Source: Kuenenia sp039794105 (lineage in GTDB: Bacteria; Planctomycetota; Brocadiia; Brocadiales; Brocadiaceae). Taken from it: 64,000 bases of DNA. This document shows, one piece after another, positions 25,478 through 34,943 of the stretch. The stretch is from positions 1 to 64,000 of the forward strand of contig NZ_JBDIWA010000008.1 in the NCBI RefSeq assembly GCF_039794105.1, written 5' to 3'. Position numbers and translations under genes: made by a program. The notes under the pieces were generated by a model. That model did not search any database. It saw only the letters and a program-made list of their open reading frames with translations, and was not told the origin of the DNA. Every line of letters starts with the position of its first letter. The first letter of the stretch is position 1.

Positions 25478-26488
25478 TTAGATTAAATTATTTTCCTTAT
25501 AGTAATTAAATGCCTTTTGTACTGTTTCTTCAAAATTCTGTGAAGATTTCCAGCCTAATTCTTCTCTCGCCTTTTTTGAGGTAAAATATTTATATCCATA
25601 AGTCTCTTTTAAAATTTGGGGTGTCAGCAAATTGATTCCATTTCTGGTAAGAGACAAAAATGGTTCTACACACTTTATTGCTAATAAAACTGGAGAATAC
25701 GTGAACTGGGGTAACTTAAAACGTACTTCTTTTAAATTTAAAGTTTTTGCGATTCTTTGAAAAAGTATTTTGTATTCCATATTTTCAGTGCAAAAAATAT
25801 AACGCTCTCCAGCTTTACCTTTTTGTGCTAATAATAGCAAGCCATCTATCAGATCATCTACTGAGACGAAACTTGTTCCGCCCGGTGGGATGAGTCTCAT
25901 TTTACCCTCATAAATGGATTTTATAATGGTTCCAGAATTTAAATTCCCATCTCCCTGCCCATATACTGTGGCAATATTTGCGATAGAAATATCTAACCCT
26001 TTCTGAACATATTTCTGAACCTTTTCTTCCGCTAATTTCTTGGTATATGCATAAACATTATCTTTGGTAATTTCTGGATTAGCGTTCTCGTTAATAACTT
26101 TATTTTTATCAGTAGAGAATCCAAGAACTGCACATGCACTTAGATGGACTACTTTTTTTACCCCGGTTTGATTTGCTGCTTCTAAAATATTCCTTGTCCC
26201 CTCAACATTAACCTCATAAGCTTGTTGAAAGTCTTTTTTCTTGAATGATATATAAGATGCACAGTGAAAGACGAGGTCACATTTATTCAAAACAGAAGTA
26301 AAGCTTGCAGGGTTAAGTATATCTCCCACAACAACCTCTATTCCTTTATCAAAATGCTCACCCGGTTTTCTTATAAGTGCAAATATTTTATTATTATTAC
26401 TAAGACCCAGTTTGTTGACTAAATTTCTACCCACATAACCAGCAGCGCCTGTGATGAATATATTATTTTTTATATTTTTGTCCACCAT
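25478..26488 (-). CDS. NAD-dependent epimerase/dehydratase
   Basis: The extended short-chain dehydrogenase has 336 residues from ATG 26488; an ATG at 26515 would add nine residues. It shows GAAGYVG near the N-terminus for NAD(P), the active-site YAYTKK with Tyr and Lys, and FHCASYISF. It resembles sugar epimerases and the 3-beta-HSD/dihydroflavonol reductase-like branch. Substrate is unknown; nucleotide sugar modification is the simplest reading in this locus. Confidence 0.85.
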   Translation of the reverse strand: MVDKNIKNNIFITGAAGYVGRNLVNKLGLSNNNKIFALIRKPGEHFDKGIEVVVGDILNPASFTSVLNKCDLVFHCASYISFKKKDFQQAYEVNVEGTRNILEAANQTGVKKVVHLSACAVLGFSTDKNKVINENANPEITKDNVYAYTKKLAEEKVQKYVQKGLDISIANIATVYGQGDGNLNSGTIIKSIYEGKMRLIPPGGTSFVSVDDLIDGLLLLAQKGKAGERYIFCTENMEYKILFQRIAKTLNLKEVRFKLPQFTYSPVLLAIKCVEPFLSLTRNGINLLTPQILKETYGYKYFTSKKAREELGWKSSQNFEETVQKAFNYYKENNLI

Positions 26489-26588
26489 TTGTCCCCAAAC
26501 AAAATAATCACGCATAACTATGCTTATGTGTACTTAGGAACAAAATATCACATACTCTTCATTTTGTTTAGCATCTACAAAATAATAA

Positions 26589-27947
26589 TTACAGATTATT
26601 CTTTAAAAATGTAATAACCGCGGACCTAAGACTTTTCATGTTCATGTTTGTTAAAATTTTTAGTGCTCTAATCGGATGTGAGATAAGAAACCCTCTATAA
26701 ATACCCTTTCTTATTTTCATTAAGTTCCCATTGCTTTTATACGGTAATTTCTCACCATGTGGGTCATATAGATTCCAGTCTGTACTCATGCCACCACTTT
26801 CAACAAGCTTATCATGCATCTCTGTGCCTGGGAATGGTATAGCTATGTTGCATTGAAATGCGTCTGCTTCCAGCATATCCAGGACTAAAAGCATATTTCT
26901 TTTATACTCATTTTCATCTACATCCTGCCGCGGAAACAACATCGTAAAGGCAACTGTTGATATACCCGCCTCTTTGGTCCTTCGAAATGCATCAACGGTT
27001 AGTTCCTTTGTAGTCTTCTTCCCGGTATCTTCTAAGAGATCCTGGTCTTCTACCCCATAAAATATTCTGTTACATCCAGCTTTCTTCATAAGCCTAAGCA
27101 TCTCTATTGATATAGGACTCACTCTCATGTTGCATGACCAACTTATTTGTAAATTATGACTTAATAATTCATTGCAGAAACTCTCCACCCGTTTTTTGGT
27201 GATGTTGAAAGTTGCATCAAGGAAATAGAACTCCCTTATCCCATATCTTTCGTAATCTTCTTTAATTTCAGCAACGATATTTCCCACACTTCTCAACCTG
27301 GATTTATTGCCAAAAAATACCGGATAAAGGCAATATGTACAAGAATAATGACAACCCCTGCTGCCAAGTAGTAATGTAAAAGGATTCCCTCGCTTTATAT
27401 AGGGAGCGTAATACTTATGTAAGGTAAGAAGGTCTAAAGAGGGGAATGGCATGCTGTCCAGATCTTCCCAGTAACAAGGTTCTTTCCTCCTGGAATCGTA
27501 TGTCAATACTCCTTGAGAGGATCCACCATTCATGTTGTTCTCTATAAGATTTAACACAGCGGCTTCAGGGTCTCCAATTAATATATAATCTACCCCTTTT
27601 TCAAAACATTCGTGGGATACTGACTGGGCATGCGTGCCGAAACATATACTCTTTATGTCATCAGGGGTATTTGCAATAATTTCATAATCATAATTTGCAC
27701 TTGTTGTAGAAATGTTCAAGACAATATATTCGGGTTTGAAAACCTCAAGCTCTTTATGATATTCCTTTAAGGGATCTTTGTAACATCTTAAATCCGCAAT
27801 TTTAACATCATGGTGTTTCTGCCTGATAGCAGAAGCAATACTTGCAATGTCCACCGGGGGAAGCAGGCTGCCTGCTGATGATGTCTCCTGGCAAACCCAT
27901 ACCTTAACCAGTTCTTTCCGTAATGAAGTAACAAGCAGAAACCTCAT
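26589..27947 (-). CDS. B12-binding domain radical SAM protein
   Basis: The 452-residue protein has an N-terminal cobalamin-type domain (residues 1-145, with PPVDIASIASAIRQKHHDVKIADL and the EAAVLNLIE end) and a radical SAM core with Cys199, Cys203 and Cys206 in SRGCHYSCTYC. The core continues with FYFLDATFN and IFYGVEDQ. The C-terminal LVESGGMSTDWNLYDPHG is typical of this B12-rSAM class. It probably modifies an unactivated carbon in the pathway product. Downstream of a short remnant by six bases. Confidence 0.88.
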   Translation of the reverse strand: MRFLLVTSLRKELVKVWVCQETSSAGSLLPPVDIASIASAIRQKHHDVKIADLRCYKDPLKEYHKELEVFKPEYIVLNISTTSANYDYEIIANTPDDIKSICFGTHAQSVSHECFEKGVDYILIGDPEAAVLNLIENNMNGGSSQGVLTYDSRRKEPCYWEDLDSMPFPSLDLLTLHKYYAPYIKRGNPFTLLLGSRGCHYSCTYCLYPVFFGNKSRLRSVGNIVAEIKEDYERYGIREFYFLDATFNITKKRVESFCNELLSHNLQISWSCNMRVSPISIEMLRLMKKAGCNRIFYGVEDQDLLEDTGKKTTKELTVDAFRRTKEAGISTVAFTMLFPRQDVDENEYKRNMLLVLDMLEADAFQCNIAIPFPGTEMHDKLVESGGMSTDWNLYDPHGEKLPYKSNGNLMKIRKGIYRGFLISHPIRALKILTNMNMKSLRSAVITFLKNNL

Positions 27948-27953
27948 GGCAAG

Positions 27954-28214
27954 TCAGTTACCTCCAAATCTCAACCATTTTACTCTCGCCGAAAACAATC
28001 TTTTGATTATTGAAAAGTAAAACTTCCTTTCCCCTCTACTCCTAAAAAAGAATATCTCCATATACTTAAGAATATTTTTATAAAGGTTGAAAAAAAATTC
28101 TTTTAAAAGTTGTTTTTTTAATGCGATAATCTCCTTACTTGTCAAGTCTAATAATCTTAAAGGAGGTTTGTTCCCATAATATCCATAGTCATTGTAAGTA
28201 GTTATGTTGAGCAT
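27954..28214 (-). pseudogene. Possible C-terminal remnant of a radical SAM protein
   Basis: The frame encodes 86 residues from an internal ATG and stays open upstream to about 28270, where it reads STDLHDYAKENKMLNI followed by TYNDYGYYGNKPPLRLLDL and a basic amphipathic end. That pattern (short-side LHDYAKEN, then a tyrosine-rich turn, then helices) resembles the last 90 residues of B12-type radical SAM proteins. No barrel or cysteine motif precedes it. It could also be a genuine small protein of unknown role. Confidence 0.4.
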
Positions 28215-28266
28215 CTTGTTTTCTTTTGCATAATCGTGAAGGTCAGTGGATAAACAAGGGTTATTT

Positions 28267-29250
28267 TCATTTTTCTCTATATCTAATTTTTGAAAGTATT
28301 GTTTCCACTCTTGGAATAAATTTGTTTAAAGCAAAATATCTAAAAAATGAACTTCCTATGATTAAAGGCAGGCTCGGTTGATACATATTACAGCCCTTAC
28401 AAAGAGCTATCTCGTGATACTTACCGGAGATATGCTTTTCTCTCAATCGAATCATTTTTTCTGAATTCCATAATTTTCCCAAAGAATTTTCTTTGATATT
28501 CCCAAGCGGGTATACCGCATTCACATCTTGGCAGCATGGCACTACTGTTCCATCCCACTTGATGTGAGGATCGCTCCATAGCCAGTAACAAGGACGTCCA
28601 TTTAAACTATTTTCGAATTTATCTTTTCCGCTATAGGTAACCTGTCTTATCCTTATCCCATCAACCCCTTTAACTTTCCACATTTTAACAAAGTCGTTTA
28701 TTTCACTTTCTGTATTCTCCATCTGAATACATTGTACAACTGTGAATATCCTTGTATTGCATGCCGTTTTATTAGCCAAAAAATCATTTATATTATTAGT
28801 TACCTTTTCAAAATTCGCCCCTTTTCTTATCTTTTCATACGTCTCTTTAGTCGCCCCGTCAAATGCAAATATTATGTAATCAAGCCCTGAATTTAATATA
28901 TTTACTATTATATCATTGTTGAGAACTGTCGCATTGGTAGAGATTCCAGTCCTTAAGCCATGCCGCTTTGCGTATGCGATCATTTTGAAAATATTTTTAT
29001 TTAGAAAAGGCTCTCCGTAATCTTGCAACCATATAAACTCTACTTTCCCCTTTATATCATTTATTATTTTCTTAAAAAGCTTTATATCCATATCCCCTGT
29101 TTGTCTTGTCATCTCCTGGCGGGGGCACATAATACAGTCAATATTGCATCTACTTGTAGTCTCTATTCCTATAACAGAAGGATAACTTAGACCTGTATTT
29201 TTACTTTTGAATAAATAATATTTCGCCAGTTTAATCCTTTCAACAATCAT
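28267..29250 (-). CDS. Radical SAM/SPASM domain protein
   Basis: I chose ATG 29250 (327 residues), eight bases after the preceding frame; a TTG would add six residues. The cluster motif is Cys35/39/42 in TTSRCNIDCIMCPR, followed by WLQDYGEPFLNK and the barrel strand DYIIFAFDGAT. The C-terminal part is a SPASM-type domain with VVPCCQDV, the LGNIKENSLGKLW turn and a later CKGC pair for auxiliary iron-sulfur clusters. Related proteins modify peptides or small molecules, and several occur in glycan clusters. Substrate unknown. Confidence 0.88.
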   Translation of the reverse strand: MIVERIKLAKYYLFKSKNTGLSYPSVIGIETTSRCNIDCIMCPRQEMTRQTGDMDIKLFKKIINDIKGKVEFIWLQDYGEPFLNKNIFKMIAYAKRHGLRTGISTNATVLNNDIIVNILNSGLDYIIFAFDGATKETYEKIRKGANFEKVTNNINDFLANKTACNTRIFTVVQCIQMENTESEINDFVKMWKVKGVDGIRIRQVTYSGKDKFENSLNGRPCYWLWSDPHIKWDGTVVPCCQDVNAVYPLGNIKENSLGKLWNSEKMIRLREKHISGKYHEIALCKGCNMYQPSLPLIIGSSFFRYFALNKFIPRVETILSKIRYREK

Positions 29251-29257
29251 CGTCCTC

Positions 29258-30894
29258 TTAAACTCCAAAAAACGCCCTTCTAAGAATCAGATTTTTAAGT
29301 GATAGCCATATCAATCTAAAAAAATAACAAATTTTATCTATAGAGTTAACTTTTGGAAGGATTAACCTTTTAAAGCCATTTATACTTAAAAGTTGTCTTA
29401 ATTTGATTTTCTGGAATTTTCTTGTAATTTCTATACGCATTTTATTAAGTTCTTTAGCAGTGAAGTTTAACGTATCATATTGAGTCTTCTCATAACCACT
29501 GGAACTTAGCATATCTTCTTTTAGAAGCCCTTCCTTAATGTAAATAGGATAAAGATCTGAACCTGCCAGTGGCTGACATATCAATAGTTTGACAAAATCA
29601 GGAGTACTTTTAAAAATAAACTCGGAGGTTTGTTCAATATCTTCCTTGGTTTCATAGGGAAAACCAATAATAAAGTTTGCGAAAGTGTATATTCCCAAAC
29701 GATTACATTCGCCAATTATATTTAAAGCCTTATCCAAATTAATTCGTTTTCTAATAAATTTTTGTGTCCTCAAAGAAGCAGTCTCTATAGGAAAACCAAC
29801 TCTATACATGCCACTCTTTTGCATCATTTCCAACATGCCGGGCTTGATTCCCAAAACCCTTACTCCTTGGGAAACCTGCCAGCTAATTATAATCTTTCTT
29901 TCTATTAAGCCCTTACAAATTGAATTAACTCTCTCTGGGTCAACCAGAAAACTGTCATCGTGAAAGTGGATTTCCTTTACACCATAATTTTTTATCAAAA
30001 ATTCGATTTCATCTATACTCAATCAGACTGAAACCAATGGCTTCGGTTTGATTGAGTATAATCCCAATCTGAGCACAATTAAAAGGGCATGGAAGGTAAT
30101 GAATGAGCACGTCAGAAACCCGTGATTCCAGTCTGATTGAGTATAGTACCTTTTCAGGAGAACGAGATCTGAACTTCTTGAAATTCTTTGTAGTGCTGCA
30201 AAATATACAATTATAGGCGCAACCACGACTTGTTATCATGTGCCCTATGGGAAAGTTCTTACTAAATGCAAAATTGTTTGATTTCTGTTTTAAATAAAGT
30301 TCCATCTTTAAAAGATGATAAGCAGGCATAGGGAGTTCATCAAGAACGCCAATTGGTTCCCTAAGCTCATTTTCTACTATAGAACTATCCTCTTTCTTCC
30401 ACACAATACCTTTAATATTATTCAAAGGTTCCTTATTTGAAACAGCGTTAAGGAGTTCTTCAAACGTATATTCTCCTTCACCGCGAACAACCACATCAAC
30501 AAAAGGCAATTTTATAATTTTAGGATACTCCATTGTCACATGAGCACCTCCCAAAACAAGCAGAACATCAGGAAATTTGTTCTTTATCAACTTTGATAAG
30601 GCTATCGCGTCTTTGTCATATAGTGTAAAGTTGTTTGAGATACCTACTACATTTGGCAGAAAATTTTGAACCTTTTTAATAATATCTTCTTCTGACAAGC
30701 CAATGCGCACATTATTTCCCATCTTTTTTCTGATATTAAAACCTTCTATCAGACAATCAACTATTTTTACTGAATGACCTGATTTTTCAAGCATAGCAGC
30801 AATATAAGCCAATCCAAGAGGGGGGGAAGGCTCCAAAACTACCTTCAAGATCTTTATCTACTGTAATAAGTGGCGCAAAAAGTAATAACTTCAT
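29258..30894 (-). pseudogene. B12-binding radical SAM gene broken by a miniature element and a C-tract frameshift
   Basis: The original start is ATG 30894, which overlaps the stop of the upstream gene as ATGA. The frame reads MKLLLFAPLITVDKDLEG, then loses register at a run of seven C residues (30819-30826 region); with six C it would continue through FPPLGLAYIAA. The second part has a B12-type domain and the cluster motif SRGCAYNCIFC. At 30014-30145 a TA-flanked element interrupts it; splicing it out joins RSPEKVL to DEIEFLIKNYGVKEI in frame, which fits the family. The last part carries the barrel end (ANFIIGFPYETKED). As written, no full-length product can be made. Confidence 0.88.
30016..30143. 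mobile_element. 128-bp TA-flanked miniature inverted-repeat element
   Basis: The ends TACTCAATCAGACTG and CAGTCTGATTGAGTA are perfect inverted repeats, and a TA dinucleotide flanks each side (30014-30015 and 30144-30145), as with IS630/Tc1-type transposition. It has no coding capacity. A further TGATTGAGTA copy at 30050-30059 makes the left 44 bases a nested hairpin. Insertion into a radical SAM gene is shown by exact restoration of the protein frame on removal. Confidence 0.88.
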
Positions 30895-31934
30895 CGCATT
30901 CCACTCTTATAATTCTTTGCAATATTAAATAACACACTAAGATTAAAAGAATACATAAGGTTAAATTCATTCTGACATGGAATATGACATGTATAACAAG
31001 GATGGTTGTTAACGTATTTAAACGCCTTTTTTATTCCATGTTCGAGACAATTTAAGGGCTTAATTACGTCAACAAGTGTTGGACAGGGATACACATCTCC
31101 ATTTACATCAATTATACAAAAGAACTTGCCCGCATTACACTTTATATACTTAAAATCAGGTTTTTCCCCCATGAACTTTTCCTTTTGATAGCCCAATCTC
31201 CAGTTAAGCGCATATTCCAGGGATTTTTTCGAAAATAGAACCGGATAACCTTTCTCCTTCAATTCTATTAACCTTTTTAGTATCTGCTTATATTCATCAT
31301 CTGTGGGCATATCCTGGGGCACGCTTTTCTTTCCATGAACAGTTTGGCTTATCAAAGTACTGAATCCTACTGAAAATCCGAGTTCTTTCCCCTTTTCAAG
31401 CACATATTCTATAGAATTCAGATTATTTTTTGTTATAACAGTTGCAACCTGGAAAGGAATATGATTTTCTTTGGCCAATTTTATAGCGCCTATCGCCATG
31501 TCATAAGATCCTTTGCCCCTGTTGGCATCATTCGCCTCTCTATTACCATCTAAACTTATACAGAGCAGATCAAGCTTTTTAACATCATTTATTTTTTTGG
31601 ATACCATATATCCATTGCTTGTCATAACACACTCAATCCCTTTTGCTTTAATATGATCAATAATCTTTCCAATATCCTTTCTTAACAAGGGCTCTCCACC
31701 AACAAGATTAATCCTCTTGGTACCAATCTTTTTCAATTCATCTATAATATAGAAAAGATTGTCCGTAGTCAGTTCCTTGTGTGTTCTTTCAGGATAGTTT
31801 GCATAACAATAACTGCACTTCAAATTACAACGGTTAGTTACCGATAACTGCACTTGAAATGGTTTGTATTGTCCAGACATCTTTGCTTTTAAGACATCAA
31901 TGCCAAAACTGATTTTGTTCCAAAATTCACTCAT
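30891..31934 (-). CDS. Radical SAM/SPASM domain protein
   Basis: The 347-residue protein has Cys36/40/43 in VTNRCNLKCSYC and the glycine-rich NLVGGEPLLRKD motif of the SAM-binding barrel. The C-terminal region has a SPASM-like arrangement: KCNAGKFFCIIDVNGDVYPCPTL and a late CYTCHIPC. It overlaps both neighbours by ATGA. It may act on a peptide or sugar substrate as a partner of the other radical SAM enzymes here. Confidence 0.88.
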   Translation of the reverse strand: MSEFWNKISFGIDVLKAKMSGQYKPFQVQLSVTNRCNLKCSYCYANYPERTHKELTTDNLFYIIDELKKIGTKRINLVGGEPLLRKDIGKIIDHIKAKGIECVMTSNGYMVSKKINDVKKLDLLCISLDGNREANDANRGKGSYDMAIGAIKLAKENHIPFQVATVITKNNLNSIEYVLEKGKELGFSVGFSTLISQTVHGKKSVPQDMPTDDEYKQILKRLIELKEKGYPVLFSKKSLEYALNWRLGYQKEKFMGEKPDFKYIKCNAGKFFCIIDVNGDVYPCPTLVDVIKPLNCLEHGIKKAFKYVNNHPCYTCHIPCQNEFNLMYSFNLSVLFNIAKNYKSGMR

Positions 31935-33013
31935 TTAATTACCTTTCGGCTAAACACCACCTTTTCATCAAGAGGAAGATTTTTACTTCCAAAAGTCTTC
32001 GAAAGATAAGTATCGATAAATTGTCTATCCTCAGCAACTAAACACTTGTCATGATAATTTCCAAGGTAAATATTCTCTAATGCCCTTTCTCGAATTTTTA
32101 CAATTGGTTCATCAAGAACATTTCCAAAACTTATATGCATAAAGGGGCAGGCAAGAACATCACCAAAGGGGGTTATATAAAGGATCTCCTTTGCAGCACC
32201 ACAACCCCAATGAACAAAATTTGCTTCAAAATCTGTCCTTATGTAAGGAGACTTTTTTGTTAATCCTTTTATATACTCCATATCTTCACCGGTAATCAAG
32301 ATATCTAGATTATCCTGCCATTTCCCCGCAGGAACAGCAAGTATCAAATTGAGAATAATCCCTTTTTTAACTGTCATGTCAATGAGTTTTTGTATTCCTT
32401 CTGATCTCAAATTTGAATGCGATACAGTTGTTCCTATGGTAACATTGAATCTTTTTTTAAGCGCTGACTCTATTCCCTGCATTACCTTTGCAAAAGTTCC
32501 TTTTACACCGCGGAAGCGATCGTGTTCTTCCGGAATAGCGCTGTCTAAGCTTATTGTTAGTATATCTACACCAGTTTTTTTCAAGCGATCAAGGTTTTCG
32601 TCGGTAAGCATTGTTCCATTAGTAGTCACCGATATGATATTTTTCCATGGTTCACATGCAAGAATAATCTTTTCCCAATCCTTGTACAGGAAAAGTTCTC
32701 CGCCTTGAAATGAAAAATTTACTGCACCGAGATCCATGCATTCATTTGCTATCCGTTTGTAATCTCGTATAGAGAGCCTTCTTGTATCTTCTTTAGTTTC
32801 ATCCTGTTCGAGACTTGTCTTAAAGCAGTGATTACATTTGAGGTTACAACGATAATCTATCGCAAAATCAACATATCTCAGCGGTTTCTTTTTTAATACA
32901 ATAATTCCTAAAAATGTACCTATTAATCTTAAAATCAAGATTGGTTTCTTTAAATTAACTGCATACTTAAAATTAACAATGTTTTTTTTAATATATCGTT
33001 TTAAATTTATCAT
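31931..33013 (-). CDS. Radical SAM protein with short SPASM-like tail
   Basis: I chose ATG 33013, which overlaps the stop of the preceding glycosyltransferase by one base (TAATG); an upstream ATG adds 19 residues. The 360-residue protein has a basic, hydrophobic N-terminus (residues 1-45, possibly membrane-associated), Cys56/60/63 in DYRCNLKCNHC, and FSFQGGELFLYKDW. The tail has GCGAAKEILYITPFGDVLACPF, close to a SPASM half. Likely an iron-sulfur radical enzyme acting on a locus product. Confidence 0.86.
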   Translation of the reverse strand: MINLKRYIKKNIVNFKYAVNLKKPILILRLIGTFLGIIVLKKKPLRYVDFAIDYRCNLKCNHCFKTSLEQDETKEDTRRLSIRDYKRIANECMDLGAVNFSFQGGELFLYKDWEKIILACEPWKNIISVTTNGTMLTDENLDRLKKTGVDILTISLDSAIPEEHDRFRGVKGTFAKVMQGIESALKKRFNVTIGTTVSHSNLRSEGIQKLIDMTVKKGIILNLILAVPAGKWQDNLDILITGEDMEYIKGLTKKSPYIRTDFEANFVHWGCGAAKEILYITPFGDVLACPFMHISFGNVLDEPIVKIRERALENIYLGNYHDKCLVAEDRQFIDTYLSKTFGSKNLPLDEKVVFSRKVIK

Positions 33014-33735
33014 TAATCCATAAACCTGTATTTTATTAATGTGTATATAGCTGGGATTGCATCCCGCCATGTGATTTTTTTGCCCTCTTCATAAGTTCTC
33101 CCATAATAAGCAATGGGAACTTCAACAATACGAAGATATTTTTTTTTAAATATCTTTGCGGTTAACTCCGGTTCCACATTAAATCGATTCGATTTTATTT
33201 CAATATTTTCCAATGCCTTTTTTGTAAATATTTTATATCCTGTTTCCATATCAGAAAGCATCGTGTTATAAAGGATATTTGTTATCCACGTGAGTATTTT
33301 ATTACCAAAATAGTGCCAGAACATAAAGACCCTGTGAACACCCAGGAATCTTGAACCGTAAACAACGTCTGCATAACCTTTTATGATAGGCTCAATTAAG
33401 GTGGGATATTGTTCTGGGGGATACTCTAAATCAGCATCCTGAATAATAACAACATCTCCAGTTGTTTGTTTTAAGCCGGTTCTTAACGCGGCACCTTTCC
33501 CCATGTTCTTTTCATGCAGGAAAAATTTTATAAGATTATTTTGATCAGTCTGATGCTTAATTATTTCCAGTATTAATTCTCTTGTATCGTCTGTTGAACC
33601 ATCATCGACGACGATTATCTCTTTGGTCAACGAAAGGTCTGTCAGACATACCCTTTTTATTAAACTTGTGATAGTATTCCTTTCGTTATACACAGGTATG
33701 ATAATGGATATTTTTGATATAGAAATGTTAATCAT
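33013..33735 (-). CDS. Glycosyltransferase family 2, dolichol-phosphate-sugar synthase-like
   Basis: The 240-residue enzyme begins KISIIIPVYNERNTI and has VVDDGSTDDTREL, the donor-binding QDADLEYPPEQYP and a GSRFLG segment. This is the signature of polyprenyl-phosphate mannose/glucose synthases, which make the lipid-linked sugar used by GT-C enzymes outside the membrane. That fits the GT-C-like membrane proteins at 21.4 and 15.9 kb. It overlaps the upstream gene by ATGA. Confidence 0.9.
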   Translation of the reverse strand: MINISISKISIIIPVYNERNTITSLIKRVCLTDLSLTKEIIVVDDGSTDDTRELILEIIKHQTDQNNLIKFFLHEKNMGKGAALRTGLKQTTGDVVIIQDADLEYPPEQYPTLIEPIIKGYADVVYGSRFLGVHRVFMFWHYFGNKILTWITNILYNTMLSDMETGYKIFTKKALENIEIKSNRFNVEPELTAKIFKKKYLRIVEVPIAYYGRTYEEGKKITWRDAIPAIYTLIKYRFMD

Positions 33736-34943
33736 TGCACCTTAGAATAATTACTTGTTTGTGTGTAAAATGGATAGCTAATACCAGCTATGAAAAGGAT
33801 TAAGTTGACTAATAAAAATATGGCTAGATTTGACCGTCTTTTATATCTTAAATCAATAAAATACGTGCGTCTCCTTTCAACGAGCAGATGACATACTAAG
33901 AAGGATAAGAAAAGAAATATTAATGCACCTATAACAAAATAAAAACCTATGCCAAGTTCGAAAGAACCCGTGGCAAAATCCATTTCATCAACCAAAAGGA
34001 TAATTGTTGACAGAAAATAGGCAATTAATAACCAAGGCATAAATATTATTTGTAGTAACTTGCTTAAGAAAATTAATTTCCATCTGTTTCTCATCCTTGG
34101 GAGCATATAAATAAATCTCAACTGCTCAATGATAAATGCATTCGCTTTCCTAAACTTATGACTTAATAATTCTGCAAAAGTAGAAGGTGTTCTTTCTTCA
34201 TACGCAGTTGCATCCTTTAAATATATGCTCCGTTTTCCTATTGTATTGGCCAAATAAGCAACATATATATCATCTGCAACACAATCTTCTGGAAATGACG
34301 ACAAAAGTTGTCTTCTATACGCATAGCAAGGTGCTATAACGATAGATGCTGAATAAACTTCGCTCTCCAGTACCCGGAAGTTATTTTGGTTTTCCCAGTA
34401 TTGTTTTTCGATATCAAGGCTAGTATTGGGCAGAATATACGCTCCCACAACATAAACATCTGGGTCTTCAAACTCCTTAACTAATTTTTCGACTGTATCC
34501 TTTTGTAATACTGTGTCCATATCGGTATTTATTATAAGATCTGACTGCGTGTTTTGTAGTATACAATTTATTTGCTGGATTTTACCTTTGCAGCCTGTCT
34601 GGATGACTTTCATATAAGGAATATCTTTGATTTTTGCTTCTATCTTTTCAACAGTTTGGTCTTTTGAATTACCGTCAGCAAAAACAATCTCAAGTTTATC
34701 TTTTGGATAATCAATTTCTGTTAAATTACCAACTTTTTTATCCACCCAAGATTCCTCGTTATGACAAGGAATTATGATAGTTATAAAAGGATAATTATCA
34801 ATTTTCTTTATTCTTCCATTTGCTTTCGTAAATATGGAAAAAAAAAGGAGTAATAATAAGTATCCGAAAAAACCCCACCAAATTAATACTACTATCATCA
34901 AATACATGAATAAAAATATTGAATATGATAAAATATTATCCAT
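33732..34943 (-). CDS. Membrane-bound glycosyltransferase family 2 protein
   Basis: The 403-residue processive-type enzyme has an N-terminal membrane segment, the soluble GT-A domain (ITIIIPCHNEESWVDKKV, VFADGNSKDQT, INTDMDTVL, then PCYAYRR) and three C-terminal membrane segments. The layout resembles NodC/BcsA-like synthases, which polymerise or extend a glycan at the membrane. The gene overlaps the GDP-mannose dehydratase gene by one base (TAATG). Confidence 0.88.
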   Translation of the reverse strand: MDNILSYSIFLFMYLMIVVLIWWGFFGYLLLLLFFSIFTKANGRIKKIDNYPFITIIIPCHNEESWVDKKVGNLTEIDYPKDKLEIVFADGNSKDQTVEKIEAKIKDIPYMKVIQTGCKGKIQQINCILQNTQSDLIINTDMDTVLQKDTVEKLVKEFEDPDVYVVGAYILPNTSLDIEKQYWENQNNFRVLESEVYSASIVIAPCYAYRRQLLSSFPEDCVADDIYVAYLANTIGKRSIYLKDATAYEERTPSTFAELLSHKFRKANAFIIEQLRFIYMLPRMRNRWKLIFLSKLLQIIFMPWLLIAYFLSTIILLVDEMDFATGSFELGIGFYFVIGALIFLFLSFLVCHLLVERRRTYFIDLRYKRRSNLAIFLLVNLILFIAGISYPFYTQTSNYSKVQ

